From positions 13,495,465-13,559,464 of the forward strand of contig NC_030853.1 of NCBI RefSeq assembly GCF_000208745.1: 64,000 bases of DNA. The letters run 5' to 3'. Both the position numbers and the translations under genes were made by a program. Below the pieces are notes generated by a model. It was not told the origin of the DNA. It saw nothing but the letters and a program-made list of their open reading frames with translations, and did no database searches. The stretch is from Theobroma cacao (Eukaryota; Streptophyta; Magnoliopsida; Malvales; Malvaceae). Shown in pieces: positions 35,279 through 46,260 of this stretch (the first letter of the stretch is position 1; each line of letters opens with the position of its first letter).

Positions 35279-37812
35279 TGTCACAGCCCAAATTCCCAAG
35301 CCTCGACCAGCGCAAGGCCCAATGGGCATAGCCCACTACGCCCAAGTAAGCCTCTTTATGCAATTCTAATTATCATTCTAATCCATCATCTTTTAAATGG
35401 AGTGCTGTAACTCTCAAAAGTAAATGTTCTAGTAATATTTTATAACAATTGAATATTCATATTTATATTATATCAAAGTACTGTCATCATCAATCCAACA
35501 TATACATACTTCATTTATAGCATGACTTTTAGTAGTTTACATTACATACACATGTTCACAAGTAACAGACTCAAGACAGTCAGCGGAGTGACTCTAGGTG
35601 AAGATACAACTACTAAGATGCCATAGTACCTACCCAGAAGACGAGCATATGTGTGTGACTCAATCTAGGTCCCAACTGCCTCCAAATTTGAAACCATGAA
35701 TTTTAAAAATGTGAGTACGAAACTCAATGAATGAACATAAGAAGGGAACAAGCAATCGATAGGAAGAAATTTGAAATCATGATGCACTTGTTTCCAAAAC
35801 AATGCACTTGATATAATTTATTACTAAAAATCCCTCATTTCAAACCTTGATTAATACCCTCATAGTGTTTCACAAGCCCATGATCAATCCATGAAGTTAA
35901 ATGGGTGAAAAGTAGGTCAAAATCAAGCAAGGTAGCAAGCATGGCAGAAAGTTTCTCGTTGCAGCGAAATTCATTCTCGCTACAATGAGATTCGAGCAGC
36001 TAAAACAGAAAGTTTCTCGCTGCAGTGAGAAACAATGTCAGTTTGCATATGTTTCAGTGTTTCTAAAATATCTCCCTCTACAGAACTCCAATTACTAGAT
36101 TTTTAAACCGTTAAAAAGCTAAGAGATAGAGCTACAACTTTGATGTTTATTACTTTTCCCAGTTCAGACGAGAAGGTGGTCAAAATTTTCATCAAATTGA
36201 AGGTACAGCATCAAAACCTGAGAGTTTCTCGTTGTACCGAGAAACAGGGCTGGTTTTTTCCCCCACCACCTAAGAGTTTCTCGCTGTAGCGAGAGTGCAT
36301 TCTCGCTGCAGCGAGATTAAAGGGAAATGACAATTAATGGATTTTCACATGCCACACAATCCATTCTTACCATATTGCACATCAAACTGAACACATTGAC
36401 AATAATCAAGTTCTCAACATTCAAAACAATCACATATTATAATCATAAACTTGCTATCATGTATACATATATAAACATATATCAACAAGTACACCACCCC
36501 ACTTCATTCATCGTTATACCCGAGTCATCATCATCATCGGCTTATGCGCACTCCGTATTCGCATATAGCCAGGTCAATATCATCACACAACATTATTCTT
36601 CATTGCACAACATATATTCATATATATATATATATACATACCAACATAATATAGGAGCACATGGATTCATCCTTTTGCACATTTCACATTTTAGCAACAT
36701 CAAAACATTTTATCAAGGGCTTGTTCCCCGGCACACATTTTTTAAAGAAAAGTTGGTTAACATCATACAAATGTTTTGTGCAAATACATTAACATTCCCA
36801 AAACCATTTTGAAATGCAAGTTTACTCACCGAAATTGTTGAACCTTTAATCGACTCCAACTTCAATTATTACTTTAAACGGACATGTGAGGCCTTGTTGG
36901 AACCTACACCCACAATATAACTATAAAAAATATAACAGCCCATAAATCAAATTTCTAGCCATCTCTAACACCCTAAAATCAAATTCTAACTCATTTCTCA
37001 CCTTGGTGGTTTTTTTTTGTAGTTGAATTCCTTTTCAAAAGCCTCCAATCTACTATGGTAAGTCTCTTTTTCTCTCTCCAAAACTTTCAACTAGTGAGAG
37101 AAAGTGCTGAACAAAGACTTTTTAAGGGTTTTAACGTGTAAAAGTGGAAGAGCATGAAAAATCGTATGAAAGAGTGGGCAAAAGCATGAAATTTGGAGCT
37201 AGAGAGAGAAAGTTATGGAAGTTGAAAAGCAAGCTTCCATGGAGGATAAAAGGAACGTGAAAGGGGAGGAAGAAGAAGAAGGAGAAGCTGCTAGAAGCTG
37301 CTGGAGCTTAGATATTTACGCTTCAAGTTAATCTAAATTTCCATCGAAATCACCAAAATGCCCTTAACATGGTGGCATTGTCTTCCTCCCATCCTTTGTG
37401 CAACCTTTTTGCTCTTTTGACACTGAAACAAAGTCCATAATAGTCTAATGGTACTCTAGTTCATGAAACAAAAAAATTTAGACCTGAGATGTAAAATGAC
37501 CATTTTGCCCCTATCGTGGAAATTATCATTATTTTTAGTTTCCTGATTTATTTACCATCATAAACATCATTTATTCGTTCCTTAGGCCTATTTAGACTTT
37601 AGTAGCATAAAAAAAACCCACTCGTAGGAGCCTATCAAGAAAAATTATGAAATTACCCCTGATTCGCATTATCGCGTCTACTTCTAGTTATGTGCCTATA
37701 AAGATCGAGATTTCAGAGGTTCACTTCTGAATTACTCTTTTAACTCAGTAATCAACCTCAATTGGCATCCATAAACTCTATTAGCCATCGTACTAAAATA
37801 CGAGGTACTACA
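35279..37812 (-). mobile_element. LARD-2 5' LTR
   Basis: 2534 bp, partner of 28933-31487. It carries the palindrome motifs (35947-36025, 36220-36320), the module at about 36067-36146 and the donor-like AAG|GTGAG (minus) near 37005. Relative to the TEK-1 LTR it has about 95 extra bases at the 5' end before the TGTGAAATC-like point (about 37719). Confidence 0.88.
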
Positions 37813-38008
37813 ATAGGCCACCCTTTTTGTTACATAGCCCCAAAAAAATGTTACATGTAAAATTTGCTAGGACAATGAATGTTACAAAGACCTTGAATCA
37901 TGCATCATAACATACAACCATACATTGATCACATCGAGATAGTTAAATATATGTAAAGGTGCCAACCATGCAGAATAAATACAGGAAACAAAACTTGCAA
38001 TAATCCTT
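37813..38008 (-). mobile_element. COP-2 leader next to PBS
   Basis: About 200 non-coding bases between LARD-2 and the COP-2 primer site. Confidence 0.6.
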
Positions 38009-38020
38009 GCTCTGATACCA
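38009..38020 (-). other. COP-2 primer-binding site (tRNA-iMet type)
   Basis: GCTCTGATACCA on the plus strand, 2 nt from the LTR start TGTTGG; orients COP-2 on the minus strand. Confidence 0.9.
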
Positions 38021-38022
38021 AT

Positions 38023-40166
38023 TGTTGGAGTAGGATCTTAGTGGATTGATGTGATTGTGTAAAGCATGGATTTCAAAAAATTTATTTTATAAAAGAAGCA
38101 AGCAATCTAATTGCACAAGCAGAAACACACATAATTCTTATTGCGAGTAACATAATCACATCCTAAAAAAATAAGAATATATTAAGTAAAAAAAACATGC
38201 CTTTTATTTTGAGATTCTTATTTTCGAACTCACCACACCAATGAATGATTTCTCGACTGAACAAGTTTACCACTTATTCTTCAAGAACGCTTTCAACTTG
38301 AACTTTGAGTGGACAAGGTATAGAACGCTAGATTACAAGATGGCAATCGATTTTGTTTTTCTTTTTTTCTTAAAAATGAATGGCTATTTTCTTTCATAAA
38401 ATTCAGCCAAGAATGGGAGAAAGGAAGAAAGATACGGCAAAGTTTAGAGGAGGAGGAGAGAAGTGACGGTTGAAACTTTTTCAAGAAAAGTACGTTCATT
38501 TCTTTTCTTCCAATCTATTCTCTTTTTATTAAAACTCTTATCTCAAAGGTTTAATCAAAATCAATCACCTTTGAATCGATCTAGACTATCCATTTAGAGT
38601 TTTAAAGCATCAAACATGCTCTATAATTATCAAAATTAAAATTAAAGAATAAATAATTTAATTTTTTAATTATCATTTAGAGTTCTTGATAAAATAAAAC
38701 TTCTTATTGAATAATAACTCTTATTTTGTTATTATCCATCTTTATTTAAAAAGAATTAATAATAAATAAAAGAGTGATACTCAAACATGGAGTCTCTTTT
38801 AATCAACATGGATGTCTAGATTCATTTTGTAAGAATGCTCCTAGCATTATCTTAATTTAAGACATCTCTTGTCTTTAATTAAGACAAAAATATTTTATCT
38901 TGTCTAAATTGAGACAAATATGTTTCTTGTCTAGATTAAGATAAAAAATATTTTTCTTGTCTTAAATTAAGACAAATATTTTTTTATCTAAATTAAAACC
39001 AAATATGTTTTCTTGTCTAAATTAAGACAAACATGTTAAAGCTGTCATTTTTGTACACAATTTAATTAATGAAATAAAACATGCGCTGTAACTTAAATAA
39101 GTTGAATTCTATGAAGCTAAGTGGGGAATCTATTTGGACATAGATATTCCAAGCTCCAATAAACTTAGAATTATTCTTAATCTCATTAAAAAATAATTCA
39201 AGCTTATTAACCTGAAATCACTCCACCATAGATTCATGGTTTCACTTTTGGATTAACTATAATTAAAAGAAACAATTCAATACTTGATATTAATTATTAG
39301 CTGTCCAATTGCAAGCCTTATGTTATGAACCCTCATAACCACCCAATGATAAAAGGTGAAATTACCGTCTTACCTTTTATGTCAATTTTGTCCCTTAGTC
39401 TCAAATTTTATCCAATTAGAGATTCAATACTTTGAATCTAATCTTTTGAGTATCTAGATGTGAAGAGCAGTAGATTCATTAATCCGCTGGGTCTAGATTA
39501 ATCACCAATCTTTTTCAAATCACTAGAAGTGATGTTAATGCTATGAACTATATTATTTGGATATATGTTCCTAGATGTTCATCTAGATTATAATCTCAAA
39601 ATACAGTGTCTAGATCAACACTTTATGATGATCATGCTCATAGTAAATCAAAGATTATAAGAAGATTAAACACGAGTCCACTAACCATCAGGATTTCGGT
39701 TTTACTATAAGCAAATGCATAAGTGTGAGATCAAGATTTAAGTAATGGTTAAGCTTAAATTCGATTCTCACGTGATTCCAGTTCATGTTATAGTGTCATT
39801 ACTAGAAGTCAACCATTTTGTTGATTTGAAACTCATCATTCCCTTGAAATGATTCACAATCGTTTCATTGAAAGTAATTTGGACACTATAACCTTAACAC
39901 AATAAAGTGACTAGCTTTATTATATGGTTGTGAACAATTTTTATATTCAATTAAAAGACATGTCTCCTATATATGACTCTTCATACAAATGCATTTTAAT
40001 ATCTTAATAGAATCATGGTACCTTAATAACTAGATAATGAATGCTTACTTAAAACAAACTCTTCGCCTTATTATCAAAATGTACTTTCATTACAAATAAA
40101 TTTAATGAAATTAAGCATGAGAATACACCTGCTTTCTAGGGCACCATATTCTCAAAATTCCTAACA
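38023..40166 (-). mobile_element. COP-2 5' LTR (copia-like), 2144 bp
   Basis: On the minus strand it runs TGTTAGGAATTTTG...CCAACA, the terminal style of plant copia elements, with the PBS beside its inner end. It contains a palindromic tandem array at 38868-39035. The short minus frame at 38293-38499 lies in it and is not a gene. The 3' LTR should lie left of the window. COP-2 interrupts a copia gag (COP-3) at 40167. Confidence 0.82.
38868..39035. repeat. Degenerate ~36-bp tandem repeat with palindromic core
   Basis: About five units of 'cttgtctaaattaagacaaa.atgttt'. Each holds a self-complementary TTGTCT...AGACAA. Confidence 0.75.
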
Positions 40167-40167
40167 A

Positions 40168-40290
40168 CTAAGGCATTGGAGGCGTAATTGCAAGGATTAT
40201 CTTGAATCCGTCAAAAGGAAGAAACAAAAGGAGGTTTCCACATCAGGTATGAATCATATGATGATTTATCTTTCACTACTTGGTATATGA
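40168..40290 (+). pseudogene. COP-3 gag zinc-knuckle remnant (Ty1/copia)
   Basis: A short plus-strand reading begins right after the COP-2 LTR. It reads H-W-R-R-N-C-K-D-Y-L-E-S-V-K-R-K-K-Q and then S-T-S-G-M to a stop at 40288. H-x4-C is the second half of a CCHC knuckle, and the following K-x-Y-L...K-K-K-x..STSG pattern is typical of copia gag just upstream of protease. The first half of the knuckle is lost to the COP-2 insertion. No protease or RT follows; the region downstream is degenerate. Orientation is opposite to COP-2, so COP-2 inserted into an older, plus-strand element. Confidence 0.75.
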
Positions 40291-41285
40291 TGTTGTACCA
40301 TGAAGGTGACAACCTTAGTTGATGGTGATCAAGCTTGTTGACCTAGATTAGATTGTGGTACAATAAATAATTTTAGAACATTGAATGTTTTGATAGCATG
40401 ATTGCCAAGATGAGATGTTTTGGTTTTGGGCCTATGGCTTAATATTTTATTTTATGTTTATGAAACATAAATTTATATTTTGCTAGCATGAGATGCTTAG
40501 CTTATATATATATTTATATATTTGCATTGCATCTCATTTTATTTTGGAATTATTCTAAATTATTATCCTTAAGTACAACTTTGCATATATGATAATCAAT
40601 ACTAAGTCATAATGATAAGATCATTGTGAGATTATTTTTCTTTTGATTATGAATCAAAAAGGAAATTAATGAGTTGACTTGCATAAAATTGAGTCCTAAC
40701 TCAATGGATTCATAATAAGATTATGAACACATTTAGTTAAGGAGCATTCTTATAGAGAAAAAATATCTAAATTAAGATTGCTTAGAACTAAATAACAATT
40801 GATAGTCATATTCAATTCATAAGAGATGAATCACAAAGCATTCCAACCTTAGTTAATTGCATGAACTAACCTTTGATAGAATTTCATCCCATAACCAATG
40901 ATGAACAACTTATAATATGTATCTATACATAAAAGTTATGGATATAACTTCTCAAAAGAAAGTAAATAAGTTTACTTCGTAAGATTTCTATACATGATAG
41001 AAATAGTGCTAGCTAATGACACTTTAAAGGTCAAGAATCATGAAATTTTGGAATCCAATAAATAAGATCTTCGCACAAAGACTGATTTAATGGGATGTAT
41101 AAGGATGCATAATTCATGAGATGAATCCATTAATTACAAACCATTAGTAGGATGCATATTGATGCAATACACATATAAGATGAGTCTATTAAATAATCCA
41201 ACATGAATGATTGGATAATAATCTTTATTCAATGTAATAAATTCAAAATAGTTGAATAGATTGAATAAGATAATCATATTTTGTG
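40291..41285 (+). mobile_element. Degenerate, no gene; probably COP-3 interior
   Basis: About 1 kb of AT-rich sequence. A weak trace of the reading after gag may persist to about 40390. No motif or long frame is seen; attributed to COP-3 by position. Confidence 0.4.
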
Positions 41286-41290
41286 CATAC

Positions 41291-42709
41291 TGTTAGTTAA
41301 AATCCTACTACGCAAGTATACGTATCGAATAGATAGTATATTAGCAAGCAGGGTATCGATCCCACAAGGAATTGATCTAAAACTTTACTAAGTACTAAAA
41401 TTAGAACAATTTAATATTATCCAAATAATCAAATTAAATAATTAATTAAAACTAAAATTAAAACCAACAAGAAAAATCAAAATAATAACTTGAGAATATA
41501 TCCAATCAATAAACCTAAGATTACAATATACCTCACACTTTATCTAAATCTTACCTCTCTTCCTTAACTTATTTCAATGGGTTAAATTGTTAACCTAGAG
41601 TTCTAAATTATTTATAAGGGTCTCCCAACTCATCTTATAAAAATATCTATTTTAACTAAAACACTATATCTCTATGTGAATTGAAATTAAAATAGACTCA
41701 TTAAGTGCAGGTTTTAATCTGGCTACATATGGCCTATAGGTATATCCCTATCCTATACGCAAATCAATTAATATGATCATATGTTATCTTAATTTTAGTT
41801 TACTTTAAACTCCCTTTCCCAAGTTTGTTTAGGTTCCTAGATTAATTTAATTGGTGGCCAAGCAATTAAAAGCACTAAGAACAAATTGGAATAAATAATT
41901 CAAATCCCATTAAAAATAAGTAAGAAAGAGATTAAAAACTTAGACTATATGTGAGTTCAATTGCAATCCTAGAAAAAGAAATTTAGCTACTCATAATCGT
42001 AAAATAAAATAACATTGTATGAAATTCAACCATCGAAAGTATCAAGAAAGATAAAAGCTAAGGAAGAAAACAAAACAATATTTTCTGCCTTGATCTCCAA
42101 GTTTCAGCCTCAACTTGTAACTTCTTGAATCTCTCAAAAGTTATCTATCTAATGTTGTTAAACTTATTTATACTAATAGACTAAACCTAAAGTTCCTTAA
42201 GCTGACCTAGGGTTTAATTGGGCTTAAAAGTGTAATAAAAGGCCCAAAAATCAATTATCAGTCTTTACAAATTTTCATTCCTGGCACAGTACATCTAACC
42301 ATTTTCTGATGCGATTTTCTCTATTTTTGAAGTAGAACTAGGAAAAGTGAATCCATGAAAGTTGTAACTCTATCTCTTAGCTTTCCAATGGTCCAAGAAT
42401 CGCATCATTTGAAGTTCTGTAGCTCGAGATATGGTCAAAATACTAAAATATATGCAAGCAGATTCTGGGCTTTTCAACACTTTACTTTCCAAAATTAAGC
42501 CCAAATCACCTTTAATCCTACAAAAAATATAAAAACTAATAAATAATAAACAAATTAAAAGAAATAACATATAATTAAAATAACTCACTAAAAAGTAACC
42601 TAATCATAAAAACTACTAAAAATAGTTAAATTATAATTGAAAATTGAGGACTTAGCTAATATTTAATAATAAAATTAGATTAAAATAATTCTATAAAATA
42701 GAATTATCA
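41291..42709 (-). mobile_element. solo-2: solo Athila-like LTR, 1419 bp
   Basis: On the minus strand it starts TGATAATTCTA, like the ATH-1 LTR start TGATAACTCTA, and ends with the same type of sequence as ATH-1 (on the plus strand 'acgcaagtatacgtatcg' mirrors ATH-1 'cgatacgtgcacttgcg'). A perfect duplication CATAC flanks it (41286-41290 and 42710-42714). It holds a copy of the shared module at about 42352-42434. No PBS or purine tract is adjacent. Confidence 0.85.
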
Positions 42710-42714
42710 CATAC

Positions 42715-43263
42715 CATAAGGTTAAGGGGAGTAAGATAAGTTAATCATTAAAAGTGTATAAGATACATTTTCCAGTTTAAGAAAAACAAAACGGGACTAA
42801 ATAGTTAGAGCCTAAAAGGGGACTTAACAAAAGAGTTTAAGATAACATGATAAAGGAGCTTAACATAAAGAGAATCTTATATGTTAAAAGTGACATAAAG
42901 TCATGATTGAGCAGTTGTATTGGAATGGTTCCAAAATAAGAGATAACTGCATGATTATATCTATAATCAAATACAAACCTTTTGGTTTAGGCTACAAAAG
43001 AAGAGATATTTGGATTATTGGTTTAATGAACCGGTAAATGATTCTGAGTTGTTAAAGTAATAACAAAAGCCATAATAATGGAATCAAGGTCTCGTTGTGA
43101 TCTAAATTAGTATTTCGACATATGACAATAGAGATTGTCAAACATATATATTAACATATTCTCAAATATTACAATTTGAGTTGTCCTAGTGGAAACACAA
43201 TCGCTAAGCGAAAGAGTTTGATATTGGAAATGTTAGCAGTTGACTTAAGTGCAAGTGCGAGAT
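42715..43263 (+). mobile_element. COP-3 3' non-coding region
   Basis: About 550 bases without a gene, ending in a purine-rich 'gcaagtgcgagat' (43250-43262) directly before an LTR-like start. This is the layout of the 3' end of a copia element. Confidence 0.5.
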
Positions 43264-44860
43264 TGTTATTATATGCCCTTGAGCCAATTGGATTAGTCAA
43301 GGAATATATATTGTCATTTAATGCATACTTAATCACATAACTATATGTGATAGAGGTTTTCCTTCATGTAAGTGCAATTGTAAAGAGTTATTAAGTACTA
43401 ATTGGATGAAGCCCATGGAACATAAAGGCCTTGCAAGAGAATTGTAAAGTTGTTACAATTATGAGATCACTCTACATTAAAACCATGTTCCTAAAATTGT
43501 TCCTGGTCATTGTATTGTCAAGACAAGGCACTGACACTGCTCAAAGACTAGTACATGTTAAGCCTCCTTACTTGGGAAATAAGCAATCGATCTCATAAAT
43601 TGAAGTATATGGGATACTTGAGGATAACATATAGGTGCTTGTTAAAGAACAAGTTCACTGAACATGACTCGCTATGAGAACTCCATTTGGTATTTCACTC
43701 AAGTGTATGGCATACTAGTCGTGCAACTAGTCCTTGAACTTGAGACACTAAGTCATCTTGTATGGTGAATAACATACTTTGATTTCACCCATACGAGTTT
43801 AGAAGTGACCAGATGCGTAAACAGGGAGTTTTTGGGTATGCCATGAAGCACGTGAAGGTGAATGAGTGGTCAAGAGAGGATTCATCACCCCAAGTGATAT
43901 AAGGGGATGTATCTCACTTGTTCTCAATTCTTAATTAACTTGTATAAAGTCTTTGGCCAAAGCATAATGAATTTGAGGAAAGTTAGTTTCCTAAATTCAT
44001 AAGGCTAGTCATGAATTATGAGAACTAATATGGAATGTTATAAGTAGACACTAAGCCATGCTTTATGACATTCAGGATATTTAATGGAAGAATCGTATTG
44101 CACTAAGAGGCTTATCACTGAAGGGCTTTGTCAAATTCTTTAATTGACTATCTAACATTTTGGCGATCATGATGCATTACTAGATACTACTCATGATCTA
44201 TAAATATAAATCAATTAACAAATTGATATTTGATTAGGATTTATATTTATTGCCAATATGTTAAAAGCCTAATGGGTCACACACATTAAGTGACATGATT
44301 GAGATTAAATAAAGATAATCAATTGAGTTGAACTTAATTAAAATAGACAAAAATAAAGTGGGAAATTAATTAAGTTCATAAAGGCTTAATTGAATTAAAA
44401 TACAACTATTGTCTCGAGGGTTACAACTTAGTTTGGCTACATAAATATGTTATGTTAGCAAACTAAAATTCTAAGCTTCTAGCCACTTTTCAACCATTTC
44501 ATAAAATAAGAAAAGAAAAATAGTTTTCTTTATCTAACAAAAATAAGATTCAGTAAGAATTTTTGGTCTTTTTGTTTTAGAAACGAAACTTGCTAGCACA
44601 AGTAAAATCCTACCTTTGAGAAAGTCTTATTCGATCATTTTGTGGATTCTGTTAGAGGCCAAATATTTAGGTGGCTGAATATTTGACAAATTCTAAAGGT
44701 GTAGAAGCAAAGATTTTGATTTAATTGGCTTTCGATTATGATATCTAGAGCAAGGTATGTAACTCTTAAACTTATGAATATTCATAATTAATTAGCAAAT
44801 TACATGAAAAACACAAACATTGATCCTATAAGATTTGACTGTTTCTCTGATTAAATGGTA
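43264..44860 (+). mobile_element. COP-3 3' LTR, putative; right edge uncertain
   Basis: Begins TGTTATTATATGCCC after a purine tract, as many plant copia LTRs do. Content is non-coding. I could not locate a terminal ...AACA with certainty, and no second copy is in the window, so only the start is supported. Confidence 0.5.
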
Positions 44861-45493
44861 GGTTATTATTACACTACGTTATATTTTTAATTTATTAGTT
44901 ATTTTCATATTTGAGCATGGGGTCGAATCCTAGCAGATGTGACTTCGTTTTTTTACTTTACTTGTTTAATGAAAAGTTGCTTAGAGATGTCATTTGTTCT
45001 TTGTATTAGCTGCTAGCTTAAATGCTAGCTCATTGTGTCATTCTGATCCTTTATGTTTAAGCTATTATGGCCATGCGTTTGTTTGTTTCTCGTTTACTTA
45101 GTTAGCCGTTACTAGCACAGAATGCAATGTTGGATTACTGTGCTTCTATTGCTCAACTTATTTCTCTTGATTATGTTTTCAAGGTCTCTTCTTAAGCCTA
45201 ATTTGGTTTTATTTTCCTTTTAGAAAAATATATATATTGCAATGAAAATGGAATGTGTACTTTTGACTCCCAATTGATTCTGTTGCAGTTTTTCTTCTTT
45301 TATGTTCTTATTTGAAATTTCTTGAGTTCATATTCTCTAGAAATTCATTCAAAAATCGCAACGTACACATTATATCAAGACATGCAAAATTACACGTAAT
45401 TGCATGAATGTTGAGCTTGAATTCTAGTTTATTGTAAACCATACTGGTGGACTTGTACACATGCCATCAGTACAAGTACTGTAAGTATTCCAT

Positions 45494-45721
45494 TCAAGTA
45501 TGAATGTCAACAAAGATGTCACTTTGGGCATTTGATGTGTCAAACAAAACAAAGTTTGCTGAGCTAATGAGGGGTTTATGAAGCAACGATGCTTCCAGAT
45601 TTTTCGTAATGTGGTGGGGATTGCAAAGAGATTGAGCCAATAGATCTAATTCATCTTGGTTGTGGGAAATTGTGGTTACTTTTGCTAAATATCCTTCCTC
45701 TAACATCATGAATAAATGCAT
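45494..45721 (-). CDS. Unrecognised 75-codon frame, possible gene or exon fragment
   Basis: I do not recognise the product. The frame runs from ATG at 45721 to a stop at 45494 and has a more balanced composition than the AT-driven frames elsewhere (acidic residues, Leu-rich middle, for example HNQDELDLLAQSL). It has no retrotransposon motif, and no start context or promoter was seen. It may be chance, a captured exon piece, or a relic of an unknown element. Treat as a candidate only. Confidence 0.15.
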   Translation of the reverse strand: MHLFMMLEEGYLAKVTTISHNQDELDLLAQSLCNPHHITKNLEASLLHKPLISSANFVLFDTSNAQSDIFVDIHT

Positions 45722-45944
45722 CCCTATTGCTCTCTATTTACGATTTCTAGAGAAGAAATCGATGGGATTGCCATCTTCTATGCACACATGTAGGCTTCCT
45801 GAAATTTTTTCTAAATTGTTCTGATGGAGAGAGGATAGAAAGTTGCATCTTGGTATAACTACAAGTGACTAGGATCTTACTGTAGATAGTCAATGTTGGT
45901 TAATACCTATTCTCTAAAGAATTACTTTATAGCATAATATTGTA

Positions 45945-46120
45945 CAAAGAATAATGAGAACAACCATTATAAGTGAAGCACTACTTCACGCAGAATAACT
46001 AAAAGAAGTGAATTACTACTTCACAGGAAACAACTAGAATAAGTAGAGCACTACACAATGTGGAATAACCAATACAAGTAAAACAGCTAATTCACATAGA
46101 ATAACCACTTCACTTGTATG
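45945..46120. repeat. Degenerate tandem repeat, about 36-40 bp units
   Basis: Four to five imperfect units of the form 'agaataacta..aagtga...actacttcac'. Units contain short inverted halves (agtga...tcact). Confidence 0.55.
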
Positions 46121-46260
46121 ACAGTGAAAGCAACTCGGAATAAATGGCAAGGTTCATGGGTTACTTTCATCTTGGGATGTTCCGAAAAGTTTGGCTTAGT
46201 GGCTCAGATATGGAGGTAGGTAAGAGGTCTTCCTCTTAACCTTTTCCTGAAGTGCAAGTG

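Larger units (their letters stand above)
28933..37812 (-). mobile_element. LARD-2: complete non-coding LTR element, 8880 bp
   Basis: On the minus strand: 5' LTR 35279-37812, PBS 35263-35274, non-coding interior 31488-35278, a polypurine tract and 3' LTR 28933-31487. The ends are TGTAGTACC...GGTTGTGACA. The LTRs are class 1, like TEK-1, but the interior matches LARD-1, whose LTRs are class 2. No gag or pol motif is seen. It lies in the COP-2 leader. Confidence 0.85.
44861..46260. other. Unassigned AT-rich interval
   Basis: No recognisable element end or gene. It contains one unexplained minus-strand frame (45494-45721) and a degenerate repeat (45945-46120). Confidence 0.5.
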
